This document shows positions 8,696-18,610 of a stretch of 62,231 nt of DNA, in pieces. Below the pieces are notes generated by a model. The model had not been told where the DNA came from. It did not search any database and saw nothing but the letters and a program-made list of their open reading frames with translations. The stretch is from DATBGZ01 sp036557785 (GTDB lineage Bacteria; Actinomycetota; Actinomycetes; Mycobacteriales; Micromonosporaceae). The position numbers were made by a program, and so were the translations under genes. Each line of letters starts with the position of its first letter. The first letter of the stretch is position 1. The stretch lies in NCBI GenBank assembly GCA_036557785.1, contig DATBGZ010000069.1:1-62231 (forward strand), in the 5' to 3' direction.

Positions 8696-9520
8696 GTGGA
8701 CCCGAGCCGCGTGACGTACCTTGCCGCGGTGGAGCGTCTCAACTCCCTTGCCCGGAGCGTGGGGGCGGCGCGGTTGGCGAGCATCGCCGACGACCTGCTC
8801 GCCGTGGCCATGCTGCTGGAGAAGCAGCCCGGGCTGCGGCGTGCGCTCACCGATCCGTCCCGATCCGGTGAGGACCGCGCTGGCCTGCTCGACTCGCTGC
8901 TGGAGAGCCGGATGGCCGAGGACGCCCGGTCGCCGCTGAGGGTTCTCGTGGCTGGGCGCTGGTCGAGCGGGAGCGAGTTGCTGACCACGGTGGAACGGCT
9001 CGCTGTCGAGGCGCTGCTCGCCAGCGCGGACGCGGCACACGAGCTCATCGACGTCGAGGATGAGCTGTTCCGCTTTGGCCAAGTGGTCGAGGGCAACCCC
9101 GGTCTGTCGGCCGCGCTCGGTTCGTCGACGACCCCTGCCGAGCAGCGCTCCCGCCTGGTGCACTCGCTCCTCGCCAACAAGGCCCGCCCGGTCACGACGC
9201 GGCTGGTGGACGTCGCCCTGCGTGGGTTCGGCGGGCGCAGCTTCGACGCCGGCCTGGCGCGCCTCGTCGAGCTCGCCGCCGACCGGCGCGATCGCGCGAT
9301 CGCCTACGTCACGGTGGCGAGGACGCTGAGCCAGGAGCAGCAGCGCCGGCTCGCCGACCAGCTCTCCTCGATCTACGGCCGGACCGTCGACCTCAAGATC
9401 TCGGTCTCCCCCGAGGTCGTCGGCGGCCTGCGCGTCCGGATCGGCGACGACCTCTACGACGCGACCATCCTGCGGCGCCTGGCCGAGGCGAGAGTCCGAC
9501 TCGTTGGCCGCGCGTCATGA
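8696..9520 (+). CDS. atpH: F0F1 ATP synthase subunit delta
   Basis: A 274-residue subunit joining the peripheral stalk to the top of F1. The C-terminal domain with DRAIAYVTVARTLSQEQQRRLADQLSSIYGRTVDLKISVSPEVVGGLRVRIGDD-type sequence is diagnostic. As in Streptomyces, the protein is about 100 residues longer than the E. coli subunit because the N-terminal helical part is expanded. GTG 8696 abuts the atpF stop. Confidence 0.96.
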   Translation: MDPSRVTYLAAVERLNSLARSVGAARLASIADDLLAVAMLLEKQPGLRRALTDPSRSGEDRAGLLDSLLESRMAEDARSPLRVLVAGRWSSGSELLTTVERLAVEALLASADAAHELIDVEDELFRFGQVVEGNPGLSAALGSSTTPAEQRSRLVHSLLANKARPVTTRLVDVALRGFGGRSFDAGLARLVELAADRRDRAIAYVTVARTLSQEQQRRLADQLSSIYGRTVDLKISVSPEVVGGLRVRIGDDLYDATILRRLAEARVRLVGRAS

Positions 9521-9575
9521 CCCGCACACCTCCGATGACCCGCACATCTGTCCGCACTGACGTAAGGATGTCTTG

Positions 9576-11225
<1,650 letters not shown>

Positions 11226-11229
11226 CGCG

Positions 11230-12177
11230 GTGCCCGCGTCCGTACGAGTCCTGCGTCGCCGCATCCGGACGACCAAGTCGACCAAGAAGATCACGAAGGC
11301 GATGGAGCTGGTCGCCACCAGCCGGATCGCCAAGGCGCAGGAGCGCGTCGCGGCGTCGGCGCCGTACGCCACCGCCATCACGACGGTGCTCACCGCGCTG
11401 GCGAGCTCCGCCAGCCTGGACCACCCGCTGCTGCAGGCCCGGCCGACGATCCGCCGGGCCGGAGTGCTGCTGATCACCAGTGACCGGGGACTGTGCGGCA
11501 GCTACAACGCCAACGTGATCCGCACGGCGGAGCAGCTCATCGCGAAGCTGGTCGAGGACAACAAGCAGGTCGTGCTCTACGTGGTCGGGCGTAAGGGGGT
11601 CACCTTCTACCGGTTCCGCAACCGACCGATGGAGGCGAACTGGACCGGCTTCTCCGAGCAACCCACGTACGCCGACGCGCGCGCGGTCGCGCAGACCCTG
11701 ATCGACGCGTTCGTCGCCGGAGCCGACGATCTCGACGAGGGCGAGGGGCAGGCGCGTGCGGGCGCCGACGGCGTGCTCGGCGTGGACGAGCTGCACATCG
11801 TGCACACCCAGTTCCGGTCGCTCATGACGCAGCAGCCGGGGGCCAACTTCCTCGCGCCGATGCACGTCGTCGAGACAGAAGTCGACGAGGCCGGCCTGCC
11901 GCCCGCGTACGAGTTCGAGCCGGACGAGGAGACGCTGCTCGCCGCGCTGCTGCCCAAGTACATCAGCACGCGCGTCTATGCGGCGCTCATCGATGCCGCC
12001 GCGAGTGAGTCGGCCGCCCGGCGCCGGGCGATGAAGGCCGCGACGGACAACGCGGAAGACTTGATCCAGAAGTACACGCGGGAGATGAACTCCGCGCGGC
12101 AGGCCGCCATCACCCAAGAGATCAGTGAAATCGTCGGTGGCGCGAACGCGCTCGCCGCGTCGGGGAGTGAGATCTGA
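11230..12177 (+). CDS. atpG: F0F1 ATP synthase subunit gamma
   Basis: A 315-residue central-stalk rotor subunit. The N-terminal helix (RVLRRRIRTTKSTKKITKAMELVA) and the C-terminal helix (AMKAATDNAEDLI...RQAAITQEISEIVGGANAL) are the conserved coiled coil. Compared with E. coli there is an acidic insertion around residues 162-178 (DDLDEGEGQARAGADG). Actinobacterial gamma subunits often carry such a loop, and in mycobacteria it limits ATP hydrolysis. The stop codon overlaps the atpD start (ATGA at 12177). Confidence 0.97.
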   Translation: MPASVRVLRRRIRTTKSTKKITKAMELVATSRIAKAQERVAASAPYATAITTVLTALASSASLDHPLLQARPTIRRAGVLLITSDRGLCGSYNANVIRTAEQLIAKLVEDNKQVVLYVVGRKGVTFYRFRNRPMEANWTGFSEQPTYADARAVAQTLIDAFVAGADDLDEGEGQARAGADGVLGVDELHIVHTQFRSLMTQQPGANFLAPMHVVETEVDEAGLPPAYEFEPDEETLLAALLPKYISTRVYAALIDAAASESAARRRAMKAATDNAEDLIQKYTREMNSARQAAITQEISEIVGGANALAASGSEI

Positions 12178-13625
12178 TGACTGCAACTCTCAGCAACGAG
12201 GCGGCGGCCCGAGTCGGCGCCGGCCGAGTCGTCCGGGTGATCGGCCCGGTCGTCGACGCCGAGTTCCCGCGCGACGCCATGCCGGACATCTTCAACGCAC
12301 TGCATGTCGATGTCACGCTCGCCGGGGTGACGAAGACGCTGACCCTGGAGGTCGCCCTGCACCTCGGCGACAACATGGTGCGGGCCATCTCGATGCAGCC
12401 GACCGACGGTCTGGTCCGCGGTGCCGAGGTGCGCGACACCGGTCAGGGAATCACCGTGCCCGTCGGTGACGTGACCAAGGGCCATGTCTTCAACGTGATC
12501 GGTGAGTGCCTCAACCTCAAGGAGGGCGAGCGCCTCGAGGTCAAGGACCGGTGGGAGATCCACCGGCCGCCACCGGCCTTCGCCGACCTCGAGCCGAAGA
12601 CCGAGATGCTGGAGACCGGCATCAAGGTGCTCGACCTGCTCGCGCCCTACGTCAAGGGCGGCAAGATCGGGCTGTTCGGTGGTGCCGGCGTGGGCAAGAC
12701 GGTGCTCATCCAGGAAATGATCATCCGGGTGGCGCGCAACTTCGGCGGTACCTCGGTCTTCGCGGGCGTCGGCGAGCGTACCCGCGAGGGCAACGACCTC
12801 ATCCTGGAGATGGGCGAGTCCAACGTGCTCCCGCAGACGGCGCTCGTCTTCGGCCAGATGGACGAGCCGCCGGGCACGCGTCTGCGCGTCGCTCTCGCCG
12901 CGCTGACCATGGCCGAGTACTTCCGCGACGTCCAGAAGCAGGAGGTGCTGCTCTTCATCGACAACATCTTCCGGTTCACCCAGGCCGGCTCGGAGGTCTC
13001 CACCCTGCTCGGCCGGATGCCCTCGGCGGTCGGCTACCAGCCGACGCTCGCCGATGAGATGGGCCAACTGCAGGAGCGGATCACGTCGGTGCGGGGCCAG
13101 GCCATCACCTCCATGCAGGCGATCTACGTGCCCGCGGACGACTACACCGACCCGGCGCCCTCGACCACGTTCGCCCACCTCGACGCGACGACGAACTTGG
13201 AGCGGTCGATCTCGGACAAGGGCATCTACCCGGCCGTGGACCCACTCGCCTCGTCGTCGCGGATCCTCGCTCCCGAGTACGTGGGCCAGGAGCACTACAC
13301 GGTCGCCTCGGAGGTGAAGCGGATCCTGCAGCGCTACAAGGACCTGCAGGACATCATCGCCATCCTCGGCATGGACGAGCTCTCCGAAGAGGACAAGATC
13401 ACCGTGGGACGCGCCCGCCGGATCGAGCGGTTCCTCTCCCAGAACACCTATGCCGCGACGGTCTTCACCGGCATCGAGGGATCGTTCGTACCGGTCAAGG
13501 ACACGGTCGAGGCCTTCAAGAAGATCTCCGAGGGGGAGTACGACACCTACCCGGAGCAGGCGTTCTTCATGTGCGGTGGTCTCGACGACCTCGAGCGTAA
13601 GGCCCAGGCCCTGCGCAACGAGTGA
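12177..13625 (+). CDS. atpD: F0F1 ATP synthase subunit beta
   Basis: The 482-residue catalytic subunit of F1. The P-loop GGAGVGKT begins near residue 168, followed by the catalytic Glu in GVGERTREGNDL, and the DELSEED motif (residues about 400-406) contacts gamma and epsilon. The length is normal. Unusually for this operon type it is not followed by atpC: a perfect long inverted repeat and an opposite-strand gene come first, and atpC starts 749 nt later. Confidence 0.99.
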   Translation: MTATLSNEAAARVGAGRVVRVIGPVVDAEFPRDAMPDIFNALHVDVTLAGVTKTLTLEVALHLGDNMVRAISMQPTDGLVRGAEVRDTGQGITVPVGDVTKGHVFNVIGECLNLKEGERLEVKDRWEIHRPPPAFADLEPKTEMLETGIKVLDLLAPYVKGGKIGLFGGAGVGKTVLIQEMIIRVARNFGGTSVFAGVGERTREGNDLILEMGESNVLPQTALVFGQMDEPPGTRLRVALAALTMAEYFRDVQKQEVLLFIDNIFRFTQAGSEVSTLLGRMPSAVGYQPTLADEMGQLQERITSVRGQAITSMQAIYVPADDYTDPAPSTTFAHLDATTNLERSISDKGIYPAVDPLASSSRILAPEYVGQEHYTVASEVKRILQRYKDLQDIIAILGMDELSEEDKITVGRARRIERFLSQNTYAATVFTGIEGSFVPVKDTVEAFKKISEGEYDTYPEQAFFMCGGLDDLERKAQALRNE

Positions 13626-13634
13626 GCGTGGTCA

Positions 13635-13692
13635 ATGTTAGGAGGGGCACCTTGCTAACGCCTGAGCGTTCGCAAGGTGCCCCTCCTAACAT
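13635..13692. terminator. Perfect 21-bp inverted repeat between convergent genes (bidirectional terminator)
   Basis: The 21-nt arms at 13635-13655 and 13672-13692 are exact reverse complements (arm begins ATGTTAGGAGGGGC). Inside them, AACGC at 13657-13661 and GCGTT at 13666-13670 extend the stem around the loop CTGA, with a single T-C mismatch between the two stems. The structure sits 9 nt after the atpD stop and 6 nt before the stop of the convergent gene, so it can terminate both transcripts. Such a perfect structure is also typical of a dispersed repeat in this lineage. Confidence 0.85.
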
Positions 13693-13698
13693 GCGCGG

Positions 13699-14196
13699 TC
13701 AGTTGGCGCGGACGCGGACGAGCTTGACGGGCAACACGCCGCCGACGCGGGCCCACGCCTGGTAGACGACGAGCCCGGCCAGCGCCGCGAGCCCCAGCCG
13801 GCCGAGTCCCAGCACGACGAAGCCGATCGCGTCGAATGCGGCCTTGACGCTGCCGCCGCCGAGCGAGCCGAGCCCGATCAGGAACGCGAGCGTGCCGAAG
13901 AACACCGCGAACGCGTACTCGATCAGCGCCACGGTCGCGATGACCCTCGTCTGCTTGAGCGGCGACGCGACGCCGGCGCCGCTGGCGAACAACAGCCCCG
14001 CGAGCGGCAGGGCGAGCTCCACCAGCGTGGTGAATCCGGCACCGGCGGAGCGGACCCCGAACGTGCCGCCCCCCGGCAGCACCCAGTCGAGGAACGTGAA
14101 CGCCAGATACAGCCCCGCGTAGCCGACGAGTCCCCACGCGGCGAGCAGCCGCGGCGTGGCGACGAGGGTGCGGATGGAGAGGTTGGGGGTGGTCAT
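13699..14196 (-). CDS. Small integral membrane protein inserted within the atp operon
   Basis: A 165-residue protein on the opposite strand to all atp genes. Four hydrophobic segments are visible (LLAAWGLVGYAGLYLAFTF, LVELALPLAGLLFASGAGV, VALIEYAFAVFFGTLAFLIGLG, AIGFVVLGLGRLGLAALAGLVVYQAW), ending in a short basic tail. No family was recognised. It breaks the atpD-atpC adjacency seen in most bacteria. Its start codon faces the atpC promoter region, so it is divergent from atpC and convergent with atpD. The base composition is like its neighbours, so recent transfer is not obvious. Confidence 0.75.
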   Translation of the reverse strand: MTTPNLSIRTLVATPRLLAAWGLVGYAGLYLAFTFLDWVLPGGGTFGVRSAGAGFTTLVELALPLAGLLFASGAGVASPLKQTRVIATVALIEYAFAVFFGTLAFLIGLGSLGGGSVKAAFDAIGFVVLGLGRLGLAALAGLVVYQAWARVGGVLPVKLVRVRAN

Positions 14197-14373
14197 ACGG
14201 ACTCCCTTGAGCCGGTTTCCGCCGTTGTGCGAAAGATCGTAGCCCTGTGATCTTCGTCCGGCATCCGGTGCCGCCGCGGGGCGCGCCGGGCCGTGGCCTA
14301 GACTCAGGTCAACCCAAGGGGCCGCCGCCCGACGTGCCCGTTAGTTCCGCGCCCCCGCTCTCGAGGAGAAGCC

Positions 14374-14679
14374 GTGGCGAACCCGTTCCGCGTCGAGATC
14401 GTCTCCGTCGAGTCCATGGTGTGGCGGGGCGAGGCGGACATGCTGGTGGCCCGCACCACGGAGGGTGAGCTCGCGGTGCTCGCCGGCCACGCTCCGCTGC
14501 TCGGTGAGCTCCATGAGCCCAGCCGGGTGCGGGTGCAGACCCCATCGGGCGAGGAGATCGCCTACGACATCACCGGTGGTTTCCTCTCGGTGACCGCGGA
14601 TCTGGTCTCCGTGCTCGCCGAGAGCGCCGAACCAGCGCACGGCGACGACCCGGCCCGGGCCCCGGTCGCGAGCCACTAG
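14374..14679 (+). CDS. atpC: F0F1 ATP synthase subunit epsilon, short form
   Basis: A 101-residue protein with the complete N-terminal beta-sandwich that binds the gamma subunit and the c-ring (FRVEIVSVESMVWRGEADML, then GELAVLAGHAPLL). It ends within about 15 residues of the sandwich, in a Pro/Ala/Asp-rich tail (EPAHGDDPARAPVASH). The C-terminal two-helix domain, about 40 residues in E. coli and somewhat shorter in mycobacteria and Streptomyces, is missing. That domain inhibits ATP hydrolysis. The GTG start at 14374 follows GAGGAGAAG. The gene is separated from atpD and must be transcribed from its own promoter, in the 177-nt gap before it. Confidence 0.93.
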   Translation: MANPFRVEIVSVESMVWRGEADMLVARTTEGELAVLAGHAPLLGELHEPSRVRVQTPSGEEIAYDITGGFLSVTADLVSVLAESAEPAHGDDPARAPVASH

Positions 14680-14690
14680 GCCTGCTCGCG

Positions 14691-15149
14691 ATGAGGTACG
14701 TGGAAGCTCTCGGCGTCGCGTTCCTCATCCTGCTGGGCCTGCTCGTCCTGCTCTTCACCCGGCGGGAGTTCATCGCCCGCGGGCCGGGCACGATCGGCAT
14801 GAGCATGCGCCTGTCCACGCTCCTGCCCGGCCGTGGCTGGGCCTCGGGGCTCGGCCGCTTCACCGGCGATGAGCTGCGCTGGTACCGCCTGTTCAGCCTC
14901 GCCCCGCGCCCTCGCCGGGTGCTGGTGCGCCACCACCTGAGGGTCGAGCAGCAGCGACCGCCGCAGGGCCCGGAGCGGCTGGCCATGCCCGACGGTTGGG
15001 TGGTGCTGCGCTGCAACGCCGTCGCCCGCTCCGCCTACTCGCGCAAGCCCGAGGACGGCGGCGTCGAGCTCGCGCTCGCCGCCTCGGCCGTCACGGGCTT
15101 CCTCTCCTGGATCGAGTCCGCCCCGCCCAAGGCCCTGCGGCGCTCCTGA
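14691..15149 (+). CDS. DUF2550 family membrane-anchored protein
   Basis: A 152-residue protein with one N-terminal membrane helix (VEALGVAFLILLGLLVLLFTRREF) and a cytoplasmic domain containing the DELRWYRLFSL segment. Proteins of this family (DUF2550) sit immediately downstream of atpC in mycobacteria and Streptomyces, as here. The function is unknown. The 11-nt gap suggests co-transcription with atpC. Confidence 0.85.
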   Translation: MRYVEALGVAFLILLGLLVLLFTRREFIARGPGTIGMSMRLSTLLPGRGWASGLGRFTGDELRWYRLFSLAPRPRRVLVRHHLRVEQQRPPQGPERLAMPDGWVVLRCNAVARSAYSRKPEDGGVELALAASAVTGFLSWIESAPPKALRRS

Positions 15150-15188
15150 GCCGAGGGCGCCCCGGCCCGTACGGTCGGGCGCGGCGCG

Positions 15189-15767
15189 TCACCGGGAGCC
15201 GCCCGGCACCCAGCGCACATCGGCGCCCCGGTTAGCGACCCGGGCGAGGATGAAGAGCAGATCCGAGAGGCGGTTGAGGTACGTCACCGCGAGCGGGTTG
15301 GTGTGCTCGCGGTCGTGTTCGACGAGCGTCCAGGCCCGGCGCTCGGCCCGGCGGCAGACCGTACGGGCGACGTGCAGCAGCGCCGCCGGCGGCGTGCCGC
15401 CCGGCAGGATGAACGAGTCCAGCGCGGGCAGGTCGGCGTTGAACTCGTCGCACCACGCCTCAAGACGGCTGACGTACGAGGCGGTGATCCGCAACCGGCT
15501 CGGGCGCTCGCCGTCATCCGCGGTCACGGGAGCCGAGAGGTCCGCGCCGACGTCGAAGAGGTCGTTCTGGACCGCGGTGAGCACCCGTGCCACCGGTTCG
15601 GGCAGGTCGCTGAGCGCGAGCACCGCGCCGATGGCCGCGTTCGTCTCATCGGTGTCGGCATAGGCTTCGATGCGAGGATCGGTCTTCGACACGCGTGAGC
15701 CGTCGCCCAGCGCGGTGCTGCCCGCATCACCGGTGCGGGTGTAGATCCGGGTCAGGTGCACGGCCAT
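15189..15767 (-). CDS. Cob(I)alamin adenosyltransferase, PduO type
   Basis: A 192-residue enzyme that transfers the adenosyl group of ATP to cob(I)alamin to give coenzyme B12. The N-terminal ATP-binding RIYTRTGDAGSTALGDGSRVSK and the C-terminal RRAERRAW...YLNRLSDLLFILAR blocks are typical of PduO-type trimers. ATG 15767 is favoured over a GTG three codons upstream. It is encoded on the strand opposite its neighbours, as in mycobacteria. Its product is the cofactor needed by the B12-dependent mutase encoded at 59.4-61.0 kb. Confidence 0.95.
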   Translation of the reverse strand: MAVHLTRIYTRTGDAGSTALGDGSRVSKTDPRIEAYADTDETNAAIGAVLALSDLPEPVARVLTAVQNDLFDVGADLSAPVTADDGERPSRLRITASYVSRLEAWCDEFNADLPALDSFILPGGTPPAALLHVARTVCRRAERRAWTLVEHDREHTNPLAVTYLNRLSDLLFILARVANRGADVRWVPGGSR

Positions 15768-15797
15768 ACGTCCCACCCTAGGTCAGGCGGACCTACG

Positions 15798-17216
15798 ATG
15801 ACCGCGATGAACCCTTCCCCACCCGCGAACCCGTCCGACGCCTCCGGCGGCATGGGTGTGGTCACCGCGACGGCGGCCGATCCGCGCAGCGCGCCCGGCG
15901 GTGGCGCGACCGACGTCATCCGGGTGCCGGGGCCGGGACGCCTCGCCGGCGAGGTCCACGTCACGGGTGCGAAGAACGCCGCGCTCAAGCTCATGGCGGC
16001 TGCCCTGCTCGCCCCCGGCCGTACCGTGATCGGCAACGTTCCTCGCATCACGGACATCGCCATCATGGCCGAGGTGCTGCGGCGGCTGGGCTGCGACGTC
16101 CGTACGGCTGAGCCCGGCGGGGTGGCGGAGGGCACCGGGAGTGAGCTGGTCATCGACGTGCCCACCGAACCCGGTACGGAGACCGACTACGACCTGGTGC
16201 GGCGGCTACGGGCCTCGATCTGCGTGCTCGGGCCGCTGCTGGCCCGGCGGGGGCGAGTGCGGGTCGCGCTGCCTGGCGGGGACGCGATCGGCTCGCGCGG
16301 ACTCGACTGGCATGTCGCCGGGCTGACCCGGATGGGTGCCGAGTTCTCCGGCGAGCACGGGCTGCTCGAAGCGACCGCGCCGGATGGGCTGACCGGCGCC
16401 AAGGTCTGGCTCGACTTTCCCAGCGTCGGCGCCACCGAGAACCTGCTGATGGCCTCGGTGCTCGCCAAGGGAGTCACCGAGATCGATAACGCGGCCCGGG
16501 AACCGGAGATCGTCGACATCTGCGCCATGCTCGCCGCGATGGGTGCCCGCATCTCGGGCGCGGGCACGTCACGGCTGGAGATCGAGGGCGTGCCGGAGCT
16601 TCGCCCGGTCACCCACCAGACGATCGGCGACCGGATCGTGGGCGGCACATGGGCGCTCGCGGCGGCCATGACCCGGGGGGACGTGACCGTGCACGGTGTC
16701 GATCCCGGCTTCCTGGAGATCGCCCTGGACAAGGTGGCGACCAGTGGTGCGACCGTGCAGGGGCAGGGCAGCGGCTTCCGCGTGGTCATGGAGCGTCGTC
16801 CCCGCGGCGTCGACGTGGTGACGCTGCCGTTTCCGGGGTTCGCGACCGACCTGCTGCCGATGGCGCTCGGGCTCGCCGCGGTCAGCGACGGTGCGTCGCT
16901 CATCACGGAGAACATCTTCGATGGGCGCTTCATGTTCGTGCAGGAGCTCGCGAGGCTCGGCGCCGACATCCGTACGGACGGCAAGCACGCCGTGGTCCGC
17001 GGTCGGGAGCGGCTCTCCGGCGCTCCCGTGCGCGCCACCGACATTCGTGCCGGTGCGGGACTCGTCATCGCCGCGCTCTGCGCCGACGGGGTCACCGAGG
17101 TCAGCAACGTGCATCACATCGACCGTGGTTACCCCGACTTCGTCGCCGACCTGCGCCGCCTCGGCGTCACGGTAGAGCGGGAGGCCGCGCCGCCCGAGCC
17201 CACCTTCAACCTCTGA
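15798..17216 (+). CDS. murA: UDP-N-acetylglucosamine 1-carboxyvinyltransferase, Asp-type active site
   Basis: A 472-residue enzyme for the first committed step of peptidoglycan synthesis: transfer of enolpyruvate from PEP to UDP-GlcNAc. A Gly/Pro/Ala-rich tail of about 45 residues precedes the conserved GAKNAALKLMAAALL. The fosfomycin-binding cysteine (Cys115 in E. coli) is replaced by Asp162 in LPGGDAIGSR, as in Mycobacterium tuberculosis. Enzymes of this type are active but not alkylated by fosfomycin. ATG 15798 is preceded by AGGCGGA; ATG 15807 is an alternative. Confidence 0.96.
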   Translation: MTAMNPSPPANPSDASGGMGVVTATAADPRSAPGGGATDVIRVPGPGRLAGEVHVTGAKNAALKLMAAALLAPGRTVIGNVPRITDIAIMAEVLRRLGCDVRTAEPGGVAEGTGSELVIDVPTEPGTETDYDLVRRLRASICVLGPLLARRGRVRVALPGGDAIGSRGLDWHVAGLTRMGAEFSGEHGLLEATAPDGLTGAKVWLDFPSVGATENLLMASVLAKGVTEIDNAAREPEIVDICAMLAAMGARISGAGTSRLEIEGVPELRPVTHQTIGDRIVGGTWALAAAMTRGDVTVHGVDPGFLEIALDKVATSGATVQGQGSGFRVVMERRPRGVDVVTLPFPGFATDLLPMALGLAAVSDGASLITENIFDGRFMFVQELARLGADIRTDGKHAVVRGRERLSGAPVRATDIRAGAGLVIAALCADGVTEVSNVHHIDRGYPDFVADLRRLGVTVEREAAPPEPTFNL

Positions 17217-17247
17217 GGTCACCCACTCCGACCGGTGTCGGGCGGGT

Positions 17248-18084
17248 TCAGTTCCCGCCGCTGCCGGTGGCTCCGCCGCCCGCGCCCTGCGATCCTCCCG
17301 CGACCCGACGGGCGCGGATGAGCTCGTCGCCGAAGACCAGCACCTTGTGCCGACCGTCGGCGGCCACGGCGTGGGTGTTCCGTATTCCCGCCGCGGAGAG
17401 CAGCCGCCGCACCTTGCCCGCCTCGTCAGCGCTGCCCGCCTCCGCGGCGACCGCGAGCAGGCCGTAGTCCTCCGGCCCGGGGCCGGCCGTCGCCGGGCCG
17501 CGGCTGGGGCTCGACGCGGCGGACGGTGGCTCGTCCCGTGGCGTCCCGGAGCTGCCCGCAGTACCGACACCGGGGGTCGCGGGGTCGCGCCCGCCCGGCT
17601 GGTCGGCCTTACCGGCGTCCTTCTGTGCGCGGCGCTTGCCGTCCTTGCGACCGGCGTCTTTGCCGTCCGTGCGACCGGCGTCTTTGCCGTTGCGCGGGCC
17701 GCCGGCGTCCGTGGAGCCCCCCGCTGCCCCGGACGCTGCCCCGGGCGCTGCGGTGGCGTTCGCGCTCGCCGGGGCGGCCGGCGCGGTGGTGGCTGGCGGC
17801 GGGGCGGCGGAGGAGGGGGTGGCCGAGGACGCGGCGGGCGGGTCCGGGCGGGGTGGCGTGGATGGCGGAGTGACCTCGCTGGCATCCGGCTCGGGGCGTC
17901 GCCGACGCGGTCCCAGCCGTCGCAGCGCCCGGGACAGGCCCGAGCGCTCCTCGGGCGCGCTGCCGGGGGCCGGCGGCTGCACCGTGTCACGGCGGAACGT
18001 CCAGCGCAGCACGAGACCGAGCAGGCCGATCAGTCCGAAGACCAGCGCGACCTGCAGGAATACCTGTCCCTGGACGACGGGCAC
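17248..18084 (-). CDS. Membrane-anchored low-complexity protein with repeated KDAGR-DGK units
   Basis: A 278-residue protein. GTG 18084 (PVVQGQVFLQVALVFGL) is preferred because the longer upstream frame adds 36 residues with no family-like features. One N-terminal membrane segment (FLQVALVFGLIGLLGLVLRW) is followed by a long Pro/Ala/Ser/Gly-rich region, then lysine-rich 8-residue repeats (GKDAGRTD, GKDAGRKD) from a 24-nt DNA repeat at 17646-17690. The C-terminus is a folded region of about 85 residues (EDYGLLAVAAEAGSADEAGKVRRLLSAAGI...). The C-terminal domain resembles small ligand- or signal-binding domains found after murA in other actinomycetes, but I cannot name a function. Confidence 0.7.
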   Translation of the reverse strand: MPVVQGQVFLQVALVFGLIGLLGLVLRWTFRRDTVQPPAPGSAPEERSGLSRALRRLGPRRRRPEPDASEVTPPSTPPRPDPPAASSATPSSAAPPPATTAPAAPASANATAAPGAASGAAGGSTDAGGPRNGKDAGRTDGKDAGRKDGKRRAQKDAGKADQPGGRDPATPGVGTAGSSGTPRDEPPSAASSPSRGPATAGPGPEDYGLLAVAAEAGSADEAGKVRRLLSAAGIRNTHAVAADGRHKVLVFGDELIRARRVAGGSQGAGGGATGSGGN

Positions 18085-18248
18085 CTCGTCAGTCTGCCAC
18101 CGACGCGGGGTCGCTCCGGCCGGTTCGCCTGTGAAGGCCGGGCATCCTCGGCCGCTGCCGCAAGATCCTCTATCGGCGAGGGTTTGGGCCAATCAAGCGT
18201 GCGGAAACGTCCGAGAACAGACAATGAGCGGCGAAGGGGGTAAACGAC

Positions 18249-18548
18249 ATGCTTGGCACTATCTTGTGGGCCATCATCGGGGGCACCATCCTCGGGTACC
18301 TCGCGAAGCTGATCCTGCCCGGGCGCCAGAACATCCCCGCGTGGGCGACGATCGGGGCAGGCATCGTCGCCGCGTTGATCGGCGGCCTGATCGCGGACTG
18401 GCTGGGCGTGGGCAACACGCGCGGCATCGACTGGATCAAGCACATCATCCAGATCGGCCTGGCCATCCTCGCGGTCTGGTTCGTGGCGCGGCTCTTCGCG
18501 GGCCGGGGTGGGGGCACCACCGACCGGAGAACCTCGGCGGGTTACTGA
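18249..18548 (+). CDS. GlsB/YeaQ/YmgE family stress-response membrane protein
   Basis: A 99-residue protein with three hydrophobic segments and the typical Gly-rich opening (MLGTILWAIIGGTILGYLAKLILPG). Members of the transglycosylase-associated / GlsB family are induced by envelope, acid or osmotic stress, but their biochemical role is not known. The ATG is preceded by GAAGGGGG. It diverges from the low-complexity gene on its left. Confidence 0.85.
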   Translation: MLGTILWAIIGGTILGYLAKLILPGRQNIPAWATIGAGIVAALIGGLIADWLGVGNTRGIDWIKHIIQIGLAILAVWFVARLFAGRGGGTTDRRTSAGY

Positions 18549-18610
18549 CGGCGCGCGAGCCCTCCGGTCGACCGGTGCGGCCGGAGGGCTCAGCCGTCGC
18601 GCCGCAGGGC

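Noticed and set aside
12552..12564. GGGAGATCCACC inside atpD, matching the centre of the 66-nt palindromes
   Set aside because: It is part of the conserved coding sequence of the beta subunit and has no flanking inverted arms, so it is a chance match.
17646..17690. 24-nt direct repeat considered as a CRISPR or iteron
   Set aside because: There are only two tandem copies without spacers, inside a gene, encoding repeated KDAGR-type residues.
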